The position numbers were made by a program, and so were the translations under genes. Shown here piece after piece: positions 9,695-18,099 of a stretch of DNA of 64,000 bases. Origin of the DNA: Candidatus Eiseniibacteriota bacterium (GTDB lineage Bacteria > Eisenbacteria > RBG-16-71-46); assembly GCA_016215625.1 (NCBI GenBank), contig JACRIW010000110.1, positions 1 through 64,000 of the forward strand, written 5' to 3'. Positions within the stretch are counted from its first letter, which is position 1. Each line of letters begins with the position of its first letter. The notes under the pieces are model-generated. The model did no database searches and was not told where the DNA came from. It saw nothing but the letters and a program-made list of their open reading frames with translations.

Positions 9695-11926
9695 ATGACT
9701 CGCCGCCACTCGCTGCTGTTCGCGCTCCTGATGCTCGTGCTCCCCGTCACGGCGCACGCGGCGGGAGCGTGGTCCACCTGGCTGCGCATGTACACGTGCG
9801 CGGACCTGGCCGCGTTGCGCGACACCGTCTGGATGGCCTCCGCGGAGGCCGGGCTCGTGTATTACGTGCGTGGGACCGGAACCTTCGGTTCGTACACGCG
9901 CGAGCCGGGCGGACTGGCGAGCAACACGCTCAGCGCGCTCGCGATCGACCGTTCGAACCGGATCTGGGCCGCGACGCCGCAGTTCGGAGTGAGCCGCCTG
10001 GCGGCCAACCGCTCGACGTGGGATCTCGTGAACGCGTTCGACGGCCTGCCGTCGGACACGGTGAACGTCCTGCGTGCGGACGGCGACACGGTCTGGGTCG
10101 GCACGCAGCGCGGCATCGCGCTCTGGGACGGCACGCAGGTCGCGGGCTCCGTGCCCGATCTCGGGACGGCCTCGCCGTTCCGCAGCGACATCGTCACGGG
10201 CATCGTCGTGCTGCGCGACTCGCTCTTCGTCTCGACCACCGACGGCGTGTACGTCGCAAGGCTTTCGCAGCGGCTCGCGACCTGGGCGAACGTGGACGGT
10301 GGACTCGGCTCGACCAACGTGCGCTCGCTCGCCAGCGACGGCCGCGAACTCTTCGCGCTCTCGAGCGGCAACACGTACCGCTGGAGCATGACGTCCCGTA
10401 CGTGGGGCGTGGCCGGCGGGCAGGGCTCGGTGAAGAAGCTCACCGACGGCTTCGGGCGCATCCTCTCGATCTCGGCCACGGGGATCTACCGCTGGTCCGT
10501 CAACCAGTGGCTGCTGGTCTCCGGTTCGCCGGGCGCGGACGGCTCGAGCGAGGGCGGGCAGGAGTTCACGTCGGATCCCGACGGCGTGCTCCTCTCTTTC
10601 GGCAACGGCCTGCTGCGCACGCAGGCGTCTCCCACGTGGAGCGCCGTGGAACCGCCCGGCCCCGCCGGCAACAGCATCCAGAACCTGCTCGTGGACGGGC
10701 CACGCGTCTGGGTGAACACGTTCGGCGAGGGCGTCGCACGCTGGGACGGGACACGGTGGCGCAACTGGTTCCCGACCGCCTGCAGTGCCGCGTCCGACAC
10801 GGTGTTCGCGAATCCCGCATTCGCCTTCACGCTGCTGCGCGACCGCTCCGGGAACATCTGGACGTCGCACTGGGAGCAGGGCATCGAGCGCATCGATCCC
10901 ACCGTGAACCCGCCGCACTTCACGCACGTCTTGAGCACGTGCGGCGTGCCGACCGCGGACACGCTCTGCCGCCACACCGACGGCTGGTCGTCCGCCGTGG
11001 ACTCCGCGGGCTTCGTCTACATCGGCGGGGACACGCCGGACCGCGGCACGCTCGAGCCCATGGGCATCGACGTGTACGACCCGTCCGGGAACATCGTCAT
11101 CAACTGGAAGACCACGAACGCGGGACTGGGCGACAACCAGGTGCGCGCGATCACCGTCTCGAAGGACGGGCAGATCTGGGCGGGCTTCGCTTCGCGCGGC
11201 GTGAGCTACGACACGCTCGCGGCGACGGGATCGGATCGCTCGCGCCTGCCCACGTTCGAGCCCGTCGTGGGGCTCGAGAACACCGACATCTTCGGGCTCG
11301 TCGCGCAGGGCGATTCCATCTGGGTGCTCACGACGAGCAACGTGCGGCGCGTGAGCCGCACGACGCACGCGCTCGTCAGCCAGCTCGAGATCCCCGCCGG
11401 TCCCGCACCGCGCGGCGCCGTGCGCCCGATCGACGTGGGGCCCGACGGCTCGGTGTGGGTGGGAACGTCCGACGGCGTGCGTCACTTCAAGCGCGGCGGC
11501 GGCTACGAGGACTTCAAGACGACGAACTCGCCGCTCGCGAACAACGAGCTGCGCGCCGTGTGCGTGGACAAGGCGACCGGAGTGGTGTGGTTCGGCACCG
11601 CGGCGGGCATCAACCGCTACGACCCGAACTACGTCGCGCCGACGCCGCCCGCGCTCACGCGGCTGGACATGCTGCTCTACCCGAATCCGCTCTCGCTCAC
11701 GCGCATGGGCCTGCAACTGCGGCTGCGCGGCAACACGACGTCGTATCGCGGCGAGGTGCTCGACCTGTCGGGCCGCGTCGTGCGCGAGTTCGCCGTGTCG
11801 GGGAACGACGCCGTGATCTGGGACGGCCGGGACCAGGACGGCAAGTTCGTGCAGCCGGGCGTGTACTTCGTGCACGCGCGCGGCGGCGGCCGTGAGGGCA
11901 TCGCGCGCGCCGTCGTGCTGCACTGA
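9695..11926 (+). CDS. secreted beta-propeller protein with FlgD-like C-terminal domain (743 aa)
   Basis: An N-terminal signal peptide (residues 1-22, MTRRHSLLFALLMLVLPVTA, then HA) leads into many repeats of the two-component-regulator propeller type, recognisable by DTVWVGTQRGIALWDG and similar TxWxGTxxGxxxxD strings. These predict a seven-bladed propeller or a pair of them. The last about 80 residues begin YPNPLSL and end GKFVQPGVYFVHARG, the FlgD-Ig-like or type A C-terminal domain common in FCB bacteria, where it serves as a secretion or anchoring signal. No kinase or transmembrane domain follows the propeller, so it is unlikely to be a sensor kinase. Its function is unknown. Confidence 0.72.
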   Translation: MTRRHSLLFALLMLVLPVTAHAAGAWSTWLRMYTCADLAALRDTVWMASAEAGLVYYVRGTGTFGSYTREPGGLASNTLSALAIDRSNRIWAATPQFGVSRLAANRSTWDLVNAFDGLPSDTVNVLRADGDTVWVGTQRGIALWDGTQVAGSVPDLGTASPFRSDIVTGIVVLRDSLFVSTTDGVYVARLSQRLATWANVDGGLGSTNVRSLASDGRELFALSSGNTYRWSMTSRTWGVAGGQGSVKKLTDGFGRILSISATGIYRWSVNQWLLVSGSPGADGSSEGGQEFTSDPDGVLLSFGNGLLRTQASPTWSAVEPPGPAGNSIQNLLVDGPRVWVNTFGEGVARWDGTRWRNWFPTACSAASDTVFANPAFAFTLLRDRSGNIWTSHWEQGIERIDPTVNPPHFTHVLSTCGVPTADTLCRHTDGWSSAVDSAGFVYIGGDTPDRGTLEPMGIDVYDPSGNIVINWKTTNAGLGDNQVRAITVSKDGQIWAGFASRGVSYDTLAATGSDRSRLPTFEPVVGLENTDIFGLVAQGDSIWVLTTSNVRRVSRTTHALVSQLEIPAGPAPRGAVRPIDVGPDGSVWVGTSDGVRHFKRGGGYEDFKTTNSPLANNELRAVCVDKATGVVWFGTAAGINRYDPNYVAPTPPALTRLDMLLYPNPLSLTRMGLQLRLRGNTTSYRGEVLDLSGRVVREFAVSGNDAVIWDGRDQDGKFVQPGVYFVHARGGGREGIARAVVLH

Positions 11927-11940
11927 CCGGGGAGGAACGC

Positions 11941-13092
11941 ATGCAGGCGCTGGCCGCGCGCTGGCTCGACCGCGCGCCCGCGGACTGGGGCGCGCTGCTC
12001 GCGTCCGATCCCGCGGCGGCGCCGTCGCACCGTCCGGAGCTGTGGGCGGCGTTCACGGCGACGAACCCGGCGCTGTCGTTGCGCGTGCTCGCCGTGGAGC
12101 GGGCCGGCCGCCTCGTGGGCGGCGCCCCGGTGCTGATCGAACGGCGCGCCGGGCTGCACTGGCTGCACGCACTGCCGATGCTGCTCACGGCAGCGCCGCT
12201 CGCGGCGCCTCAGGAGCGCGCGGCGGTGGACGGCGTGGCCGCGGAGCGGTTCGCCGCGCTCGCCGCCGAGTGCGGCGCGGCCGGCGGGGAATGGGCGCTG
12301 CACCGCGCGGGATCCTCGGATGCGGAGGCCGCGGCGCTCGCCGCCGCGTCGGAGCGCGTGAGCGGCGAGACGCGCTGGCTCGAGGCGTCCGTCGTGGATC
12401 TTTCGGGCGGCATCGAGGCCGCGTCGAAGCGCGTTTCGCGCAAGCACCGCCAGGCCATGCGCGCCTCGCGTGAAAGAGGTCTCGCGTTCGCCGAGGAGCC
12501 GGGCGCGCTCGAGGGCGTGTACGCGCTGCACCTCGCGCAGTCGCGCGCGTGGGGGGCGCACCGGCCGCAGCCGCTGGCGCTGTCGCGGGCGCTGATCGAG
12601 CGGGGCGCGGCGCGATTGTTCACGCTGCGGCGCAGCGGTGAACTGCTTTCGGGCGCGCTCGTGCTCGACGGCGGCCGCGAGTCGTTCGCGTGGTGGAGCG
12701 GCACGCACCCGGAGGGCCGCCGCCTGAACGCGTTCCCGCTGCTGTTGTGGAGCGTCGCGGAGTGGGCCGCGGCCGCGGGGAGGTCCCGTCTCAACCTCGG
12801 CGCGAGCACGGGGCTGCAGATGGTCGCGTCGTTCAAGAGTGCGCTCGGCGCCGCCACGGAGCGCTATCCCGTACGCTGGCTGGATGCGCGCCACGCGCCC
12901 GCGCCCGCCCGCGCGCTCGCCGCGCTGCAGGCGTTCGTCCGCCGCGGACGGGAGCGCGGCGCGGAGCACGAGGGACCGGAAGCCGCCCGCGGCGCCGGCG
13001 CGACGCGCGAGGGACCGGAAGCCGCCCGCGGCGCCGGCACAGAGCACGAGGGACCGGAAGCCGCCCGCGGCGCCGGAGGCGCCGGCCGATGA
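11941..13092 (+). CDS. FemAB/CelD-BioF-like GNAT acyltransferase with repeated C-terminal tail (383 aa)
   Basis: The central region (SRKHRQAMRASRERGLAF) and the later LSGALVLDGGRESFAWWSG and NLGASTGLQMVASFKSALGA strings match the GNAT/FemAB-like acetyltransferases often found in polysaccharide gene clusters. The last about 43 residues are three copies of a 13-residue peptide with core EGPEAARGAG, encoded by a 39-bp tandem repeat; this looks like a recent low-complexity addition and is probably not catalytic. GGGGAGGAACGC precedes the ATG. The stop overlaps the ATG of the next glycosyltransferase gene. Confidence 0.6.
   Translation: MQALAARWLDRAPADWGALLASDPAAAPSHRPELWAAFTATNPALSLRVLAVERAGRLVGGAPVLIERRAGLHWLHALPMLLTAAPLAAPQERAAVDGVAAERFAALAAECGAAGGEWALHRAGSSDAEAAALAAASERVSGETRWLEASVVDLSGGIEAASKRVSRKHRQAMRASRERGLAFAEEPGALEGVYALHLAQSRAWGAHRPQPLALSRALIERGAARLFTLRRSGELLSGALVLDGGRESFAWWSGTHPEGRRLNAFPLLLWSVAEWAAAAGRSRLNLGASTGLQMVASFKSALGAATERYPVRWLDARHAPAPARALAALQAFVRRGRERGAEHEGPEAARGAGATREGPEAARGAGTEHEGPEAARGAGGAGR
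12964..13080 (+). repeat. three 39-bp tandem repeats
   Basis: Three direct copies start at 12964, 13003 and 13042. A core of 29 bases from the sixth base of each unit onward is identical in all three; only the first few and last bases vary. The frame is kept (13 codons), adding EGPEAARGAG-type peptide repeats to the end of the upstream gene. Each unit contains a small inverted repeat (GCCGC-CC-GCGGC). The lack of synonymous changes suggests recent expansion. Confidence 0.9.
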
Positions 13093-14171
13093 AAATCGCG
13101 ACGCTCTCCAACGCCTCCGTCGTGCACACCCTGCGCTGGGTCGAGCACCTGCGTTCACGCGGCCACGACGTGCGCGTCTGGTCGCTGGAGCGCGGTCCCG
13201 AGTCGCTCGGCGCGCGCGCGCTGCCCGAGCCGCCGCTGCCCGGCTTCGTGCGCTACCCGCTCGCGACGCTGCCCCTGCTGCGCGAACTGCGCGAGTTCGC
13301 GCCGGAAGTGATCGACGCGCACTACGTCCCGAACTACGGGCTCATCGGCGCGCTCTCCGGCTTCCGGCCGCTGTCCGTCGCCGCGTGGGGGAGCGACCTG
13401 CTGATCGCCGGCAAGCGCGACGCGCTGCAGCGCCTGCGCGCCCGCTTCGTCCTGCGCCGCGCCGATCTCGTCATCGCGGACAGCGGCAATCTCGCCGCGG
13501 CCGCGCTCGCGCTCGGCGCGCCGAAGCGCACGCTGCGCGCCATTCCCTGGGGCGTGGACCGCGAGCGTTTCGCGCCCGCCGCCGAGCGCGAGGCCGGGCT
13601 GCTGCTCAGCACGCGCATGCACGAGAGCGTCTACGACATCCCCGCGCTGCTGCGCGGCGTCGCGCCCGTGATGGCGCGGCGGCCGGACACCCGGCTCGTG
13701 ATCGCGGGCGACGGCTCGCTGCTCGAGGCGCACCGCGCGCTCGCGGCGGAACTGCTGCCCGCCGGACGGTACGAGTTCACGGGGCGCATCACGCCCGCCG
13801 AACTCGCACGATTGCTGTCACGCGCCGAGGTCTACCTGTCGGCGTCGCTGTCGGACTCGACCTCGCTCTCGCTGCTCGAGGCGATGTCCGCCGGGGCGCT
13901 GCCCGTCGTGAGCGACATCGAGGGCAACCGCGAGTGGGTCGCCGACGGCGACGGCGCCCGCTTGTTCCCGTGCGGCGACGCCGCCGCGGTCGAGCGCGCG
14001 GTGGACGCCGCGCTCGGCGACGCCGCGTGGGCGCGCCGCGCGCGTGCGCGCAACGCCGCCGTGATCGCCGAGCGGGGGGACTGGCACCGCAACTTCGCGC
14101 GCATCGAGCAGGCGTTCGCGGCGCTCGCCGCGGGCCGGCCGCTGCCGCCCGATCCCGGAGCGTTCGCGTGA
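13089..14171 (+). CDS. glycosyltransferase, GT4 (360 aa)
   Basis: Starts MKIATLSNASVVHTLRWVEH, a standard GT4 N-terminus, and contains SVAAWGSDLL, a DxVIADSGN linker and a donor half with LSASLSDSTSLSLLEAMSAG and LPVVSDIEGNREWV, the E-x7-E pattern of retaining GT4 enzymes. ATG overlaps the previous stop (ATGA) and its stop overlaps the GTG of the following glycosyltransferase, so three genes are coupled. Sugar and acceptor are unknown. Confidence 0.8.
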   Translation: MKIATLSNASVVHTLRWVEHLRSRGHDVRVWSLERGPESLGARALPEPPLPGFVRYPLATLPLLRELREFAPEVIDAHYVPNYGLIGALSGFRPLSVAAWGSDLLIAGKRDALQRLRARFVLRRADLVIADSGNLAAAALALGAPKRTLRAIPWGVDRERFAPAAEREAGLLLSTRMHESVYDIPALLRGVAPVMARRPDTRLVIAGDGSLLEAHRALAAELLPAGRYEFTGRITPAELARLLSRAEVYLSASLSDSTSLSLLEAMSAGALPVVSDIEGNREWVADGDGARLFPCGDAAAVERAVDAALGDAAWARRARARNAAVIAERGDWHRNFARIEQAFAALAAGRPLPPDPGAFA

Positions 14172-15481
14172 ACAAGCGACTGCTCGTGCTCGCGTACTTC
14201 TTCCCGCCGCTCGCGGGAGGAGGCGTGCACCGCGTGCTCTCGTTCACGCGTTACCTGCCCGCGCACGGCTGGGACTGCACCGTCGTCTGCGCGGGCGAGG
14301 ACGACTACTGGGTGCGCGACGATTCGCTCTCGCTGCGCGTGAGCGCGGGCACCGAGGTGATCCGCGTGCGCGGCGGCAGCGCGCTGTCCGCGCTCCTCAA
14401 GACGGGCCGCGGCGGAGCGACGGGCCGGCGCAGCGGGGGCGCGTTCGCGCCGCTGCGCTCGCTCGCCGACTTCTTCCTGCTGCCGGATTCGTACGCGGGC
14501 TGGTCGGCGCGCGCGCGCGACGCGGCGGCCGCGCGGCTCGCCGCGGGCGGCGTGGACGCGCTTCTCACGACGTCCCCTCCGGACAGCGTGCACCTGGCCG
14601 GCGCCGCGCTCGCCGAGCGTTTCCACGTGCCGTGGGTGGCCGACTTCCGCGACCCCTGGATCGGGCTGCACTTCCGCACGCCGCCGACGGCGTGGCACCG
14701 CGCGCGCCACCGCGCCATGGAGCGCACCGTGCTGGAGCGTGCCGATCTCGTGCTCACGGCCTCGCGCACGCACGCCGACCGCATCGTGGCCGAGGGACGA
14801 GCGACGCGCGCGCTCGAGCACCTGCCGAACGGATTCGAGCCGCACTCCGCACCGGACGCGGCGGCGGCTCCGAACGCCGCGCCCGCGGCCGGAGCGATGT
14901 TCCACGTCGTGTTCACGGGCACGCTCTCGCTCATGCCGGACGCGTTCACGCTGCTCGAGGCGCTGCGCGAGTGGTTCGCGCGTGCCCCCGAAGCCCGCGA
15001 GCGCGTGCGGGTGACGCTCGCCGGTCCGTACGACACGTCCTACGAGTCGCGCGCCGCGGCGCTCGGTCTCGCCGGCGTCGTGCGCTTCCCGGGTGCGCTC
15101 GCGCACGCCGAGTCGCGCGCGCTGCAGCGAGGCGCCGACGTGCTGCTGCTGTGGAAGCCGCCGGGAGAGGGCTACGCGACGATGGTGCCCGGCAAGCTCT
15201 ACGAGTACCTCGACGCGGCCCGTCCGGTCGTCGCGCTGCTGCCGTCCGGCGACGAGGCGGCGGGACTCGTGCGGCGCGCGGGCGGCCTCGTGACCCCGCA
15301 GGGAGACGCATCCGCACTGGCGCGCGAACTCGAAACGCGGTACATGGCTTGGAAGGCCGACGGCCGCGCCACGGATGCGCGCCCGGATTGGCTCGACGAA
15401 CACGCGCGCCCCGTGCTGGCGGCGCGGCTCGCCGCACGACTCGACGGACTCACCGGAGGGAACCCGTGGTCCTCACGTTGA
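14168..15481 (+). CDS. glycosyltransferase, GT4-like with YFFPP motif (437 aa)
   Basis: The N-terminus (VNKRLLVLAYFFPPLAGGGV) has the YFFPPxxGGGV signature common in GT4 enzymes of exopolysaccharide loci. The donor half includes VVFTGTLSLMPDAFTLLEAL and PGKLYEYLDAARPVVALL. GTG start with four-base overlap of the previous stop. Its 3' end overlaps the next gene by 16 bases. It probably adds a sugar during repeat-unit assembly on the cytosolic face. Confidence 0.8.
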   Translation: MNKRLLVLAYFFPPLAGGGVHRVLSFTRYLPAHGWDCTVVCAGEDDYWVRDDSLSLRVSAGTEVIRVRGGSALSALLKTGRGGATGRRSGGAFAPLRSLADFFLLPDSYAGWSARARDAAAARLAAGGVDALLTTSPPDSVHLAGAALAERFHVPWVADFRDPWIGLHFRTPPTAWHRARHRAMERTVLERADLVLTASRTHADRIVAEGRATRALEHLPNGFEPHSAPDAAAAPNAAPAAGAMFHVVFTGTLSLMPDAFTLLEALREWFARAPEARERVRVTLAGPYDTSYESRAAALGLAGVVRFPGALAHAESRALQRGADVLLLWKPPGEGYATMVPGKLYEYLDAARPVVALLPSGDEAAGLVRRAGGLVTPQGDASALARELETRYMAWKADGRATDARPDWLDEHARPVLAARLAARLDGLTGGNPWSSR

Positions 15482-17016
15482 ACGGCCCCGTCACGCGGGT
15501 CGAACGCATCGGTCTCGCGATCGCCCTGCTTCTGGCCGTCGCGCTCATGTGGCCCGTGCGGCACTACCTGACCGACGACACGTTCATCCACCTGCAGTAC
15601 GCCAAGCACCTCGCGGCGGGGCAGGGCTTCGTGTTCAACCCCGGCGAGCACGTGTACGGCAGTACGAGCCCGCTGTGGGTGGCGCTGATCGCGGACGGCA
15701 TGGCGGTCGGCCTCGACGGCCTGTGGACGGCGCGCGCGCTCGGCTTCGCCGCGACGCTCTGGTCGGTCGTGCTGTTCTTCCAGCTCATGCGCCGCAACCT
15801 GCGCATGCCCGAACTGCGGGCGCTCGCGACGATCACGTGGGCATGCCACGCGTGGATGATCCGCTGGTCGCTGTCGGGCATGGAGACGCCGCTCGCGGTC
15901 GCGCTCGTGCTCGCGGGCTTCGTCGCGTTCACCGAGGGCCGGCAGTGGGGCTCGCGCCCCGTGCGCACGGGCGCGCTGTGGGCGCTCGCCGCGCTCACCC
16001 GCCCCGAAGCGGTGTTCCTGCTCGTGCTGTGGGGCATGTTCCTCGTGATCGACACCGACTCGCGCGAGGGTGTCCGCCGGCTCATCGCCGGCGTCATTCC
16101 GCCCGCGCTCATCTACGGCGGCTGGCTGCTGTTCTCGCGCCTGTACTTCGGCACGTTCTGGCCGAACACGCTCGCGGCGAAGACCGCGGGCGGCGTGGGC
16201 TTCGACTACTTCGTGGACACGATGCTGCGCCAGGTGAAGATCGTGGGCGCGACCGACGCGGCGATCGTGGGCGCCATGGTCGCCGCGATGATCTTCGGCG
16301 GCGCGCGGCTGTGGCCGAAACGCATGCTCGCGCAGCGCTTCCTGCCCTGGGTCTGGGTCGCGGTCGTGCCCGTGCTGTACGTGATGCGCGGCGTGCCCGT
16401 GCTCTCGCGCTACCTCGTGCCGCTCATGCCCATCCTCGCGTGGCTCGCCTGGCGCGCGGTCGAGCGCTGGTGGGCGGGCGAGGAGCCCGCGCCCGAACTC
16501 CGTCGTGGCGCCGCGCTGCTCGGCATCGGGCTCGCGTCGCTCGCGCTCGTGCAGAACCTGCTCGTCTACAACAACGTCGTGCTGCCGCAGGTGCGCTCGT
16601 TCGGCGCCGGCTTGCGCCAGAGCCTGATTCCGTGGGGCGAGTGGTTCGACGAGCACACGAAGCCGGGGGTCTCGATCGCGGCCCCGGACATCGGCGCGAT
16701 CGGTTACTACGGCAACCGCCGCGTCGTGGACCTCGCCGGGCTCGTCACGCCGGCGATGATCCCGCTGCTCGAGAAGGAGCAGCCCGAGGCGCTCGTCGCG
16801 AACTTCTCCTTCGCCGCCGTCGCGCGCCCCGAGTTCCTGGTCGACCGCTCCACCCGGGCCTACGACCTCATGAGCCGCAGTCCGTTCTCCGCGGCGCTCG
16901 TGCCGCTGGGCAACGCCGCCGTGCCGAACCTCGGCGTGGCCCGCCCCGAAGCCGCCGTCTACTCGTTCTACCGGGTGGACTGGGCGGTCTACGACTCGCT
17001 CGCCGCCCGGCGCTGA
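15466..17016 (+). CDS. polytopic glycosyltransferase, PMT/GT39-like (516 aa)
   Basis: About ten transmembrane segments. The first periplasmic loop carries an acidic pair followed by FIHLQYAKHL (YLTDDTFIHLQ), the usual position of the catalytic DD/DE in GT39/GT83-type enzymes that use polyprenyl-phosphate sugars. Next comes GEHVYGSTSPLW, also typical. A strong GGAGGG five bases upstream supports the GTG at 15466, which lies inside the 3' end of the preceding gene. It is the last gene before a strong terminator, and it may use the lipid-linked sugar made by the GT2 gene at 8971. Confidence 0.75.
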   Translation: MVLTLNGPVTRVERIGLAIALLLAVALMWPVRHYLTDDTFIHLQYAKHLAAGQGFVFNPGEHVYGSTSPLWVALIADGMAVGLDGLWTARALGFAATLWSVVLFFQLMRRNLRMPELRALATITWACHAWMIRWSLSGMETPLAVALVLAGFVAFTEGRQWGSRPVRTGALWALAALTRPEAVFLLVLWGMFLVIDTDSREGVRRLIAGVIPPALIYGGWLLFSRLYFGTFWPNTLAAKTAGGVGFDYFVDTMLRQVKIVGATDAAIVGAMVAAMIFGGARLWPKRMLAQRFLPWVWVAVVPVLYVMRGVPVLSRYLVPLMPILAWLAWRAVERWWAGEEPAPELRRGAALLGIGLASLALVQNLLVYNNVVLPQVRSFGAGLRQSLIPWGEWFDEHTKPGVSIAAPDIGAIGYYGNRRVVDLAGLVTPAMIPLLEKEQPEALVANFSFAAVARPEFLVDRSTRAYDLMSRSPFSAALVPLGNAAVPNLGVARPEAAVYSFYRVDWAVYDSLAARR

Positions 17017-17029
17017 CCGGGGGAGGGAG

Positions 17030-17088
17030 CTCGCGCTCGCTGCACGCGCGTGCACCTATACGATTTTCGAGCGCGAGTCCATTTTTTT
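17030..17088 (+). terminator. intrinsic terminator closing the polysaccharide operon
   Basis: A perfect 10-bp stem (CTCGCGCTCG at 17030-17039 with CGAGCGCGAG at 17068-17077) is followed by a run of seven T at 17082-17088. The 28-base loop holds a 14-base perfect palindrome, TGCACGCGCGTGCA (17041-17054), so a cloverleaf-like or two-tier structure can form. It separates the polysaccharide operon from the dcw cluster. Confidence 0.8.
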
Positions 17089-17090
17089 CT

Positions 17091-17119
17091 TTGGACCTTC
17101 TCCCACGCAGGCGTACATT
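17091..17119 (+). promoter_or_regulatory. candidate dcw promoter
   Basis: TTGGAC (17091-17096) and TACATT (17114-17119) are separated by 17 bases, immediately after the terminator and just before the G-rich MraZ boxes. The match to the -35 consensus is modest (TTG only) and -10 is 4/6. Position is the main support. Confidence 0.45.
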
Positions 17120-17139
17120 GCGCCTCGGTGGTGATTTTT

Positions 17140-17168
17140 GGGGGAACGGGGGGAAACCGGGGGACCGG
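17140..17168 (+). promoter_or_regulatory. candidate MraZ boxes (three G-rich direct repeats)
   Basis: Three GGGGG runs followed by AAC, AAAC and ACC start at 17140, 17149 and 17159, that is with 9-10 base period. In E. coli and other bacteria MraZ binds three or so TGGG-type direct repeats of about 10-bp period upstream of its own gene to repress the dcw operon. Here the repeats lie about 25-50 bases before the mraZ ATG, downstream of the likely start of transcription. Confidence 0.6.
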
Positions 17169-17191
17169 TGGAGCCCAATGGAAAGAGGCCG

Positions 17192-17644
17192 ATGTCCACC
17201 TTCTATGTGACCGAGCACTACGCGATCGACGACAAGGGACGACTCGTCGTTCCGATGTCGCTGCGCACGGGTGACGGTCGCAAGAACCCTCTCTCCAAGT
17301 TCGTTCTCGTCGGCGGCCTCGACGGCTGCCTCTGGTTGTACGCGGAAGAAGAGTGGACGCACTTCGAGGAACGCCTGCGTCGCCTGTCGATGGGCACGAA
17401 GGATCAGCGAGCCTTCGCGCGAGCGTTTCTCGTCGGAGCCAGCAAGGTGACGGTGGACAAGCAGGGACGCATCTCGATCCCATCGTCGCTCATGGTCCGT
17501 GCAGGTCTCGGCAAGGAAGCCGTCCTGCACGGACAGGTTGGCCGCATCGAAATCTGGTCGCCCGAGCGCTTCGAGGCCACGGTGAACCCGACCCTGGACC
17601 ACCTCGACGACCTCGGCGAAACCGTGCTGAAGGATCTCCTCTGA
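17192..17644 (+). CDS. mraZ: transcriptional regulator MraZ
   Basis: Two SpoVT/AbrB-like repeats are visible: YAIDDKGRLVVPMSLR near residue 10 and VTVDKQGRISIPSSLMVRAG near residue 90, which form the ring-shaped DNA-binding MraZ fold. Length 150 residues is normal. The frame is open to 17138, but the ATG at 17192 gives the conserved N-terminus and has AGAGG upstream. First gene of the dcw cluster and probably an autorepressor acting on the G-rich repeats at 17140-17168. Its stop overlaps the next ATG by one base. Confidence 0.93.
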   Translation: MSTFYVTEHYAIDDKGRLVVPMSLRTGDGRKNPLSKFVLVGGLDGCLWLYAEEEWTHFEERLRRLSMGTKDQRAFARAFLVGASKVTVDKQGRISIPSSLMVRAGLGKEAVLHGQVGRIEIWSPERFEATVNPTLDHLDDLGETVLKDLL

Positions 17645-18099
17645 TGGTCGCTCCGCTCGCCACGCTCGAAGGCACGCGCACGATGGCCGTGAACCTCCAG
17701 TTCACGCGCGGCCGTCACGGCGCGGCCGCGCGCATCGAGCTGCACGACCGTCCCGCCGGACGCTTCGCGACGATCGCGCTGCGCGGCTGGATCGACCTTT
17801 CCGCGGAGCGCCGCCTCGAGCAGACGCTGGACGACCTCGCGGGCCGCGGGGTGTCCCAGCTGCTCGTGGACTGCTCGCAGCTCCGCCACATCGACTACCG
17901 CATGGTGCCGCGACTCGTCGGCGCCCTGCAGCGGTTCGAGTCGCGCGCGGGTTCGTTCGCGCTCTGCGGACTCAGCCGCTACCTGCGCGACCTGTTCCGG
18001 CTGGCCGGCTGCGACGCGCACCTGCGCGCGTGGCCGAGCGCGGCGGACGTGCTGGCGAGCCCCGCGCTGGCGGGAGCTCCTGGTGGATGTGCGTCATGA
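17644..18099 (+). CDS. STAS-domain protein (anti-sigma-factor antagonist-like), 151 aa
   Basis: A single STAS domain covers roughly residues 38-140 (FATIALRGWIDLSAERRLEQ, LLVDCSQLRHIDYRMVPRLV, FALCGLSRYLRDLFRLAG), as in SpoIIAA/RsbV-type proteins. The usual phosphorylated serine position (DSSG-like) reads HIDYRM here, so the regulatory Ser/Thr appears to be missing. It sits between mraZ and rsmH, overlapping both, an unusual dcw insertion. It might link division or wall synthesis to a partner-switching pathway; a SpoIIE-type phosphatase lies at 51.4-53.9 kb. Function is inferred only. Confidence 0.7.
   Translation: MVAPLATLEGTRTMAVNLQFTRGRHGAAARIELHDRPAGRFATIALRGWIDLSAERRLEQTLDDLAGRGVSQLLVDCSQLRHIDYRMVPRLVGALQRFESRAGSFALCGLSRYLRDLFRLAGCDAHLRAWPSAADVLASPALAGAPGGCAS

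Noticed and set aside
12960-13085. CRISPR array or MITE at the 39-bp repeats
   Set aside because: No spacers between units, no terminal inverted repeats, and the reading frame is kept throughout.
17138-17191. Longer mraZ start at 17138
   Set aside because: It would translate the G-rich MraZ boxes into a Gly-rich leader; the conserved N-terminus and ribosome site are at 17192.
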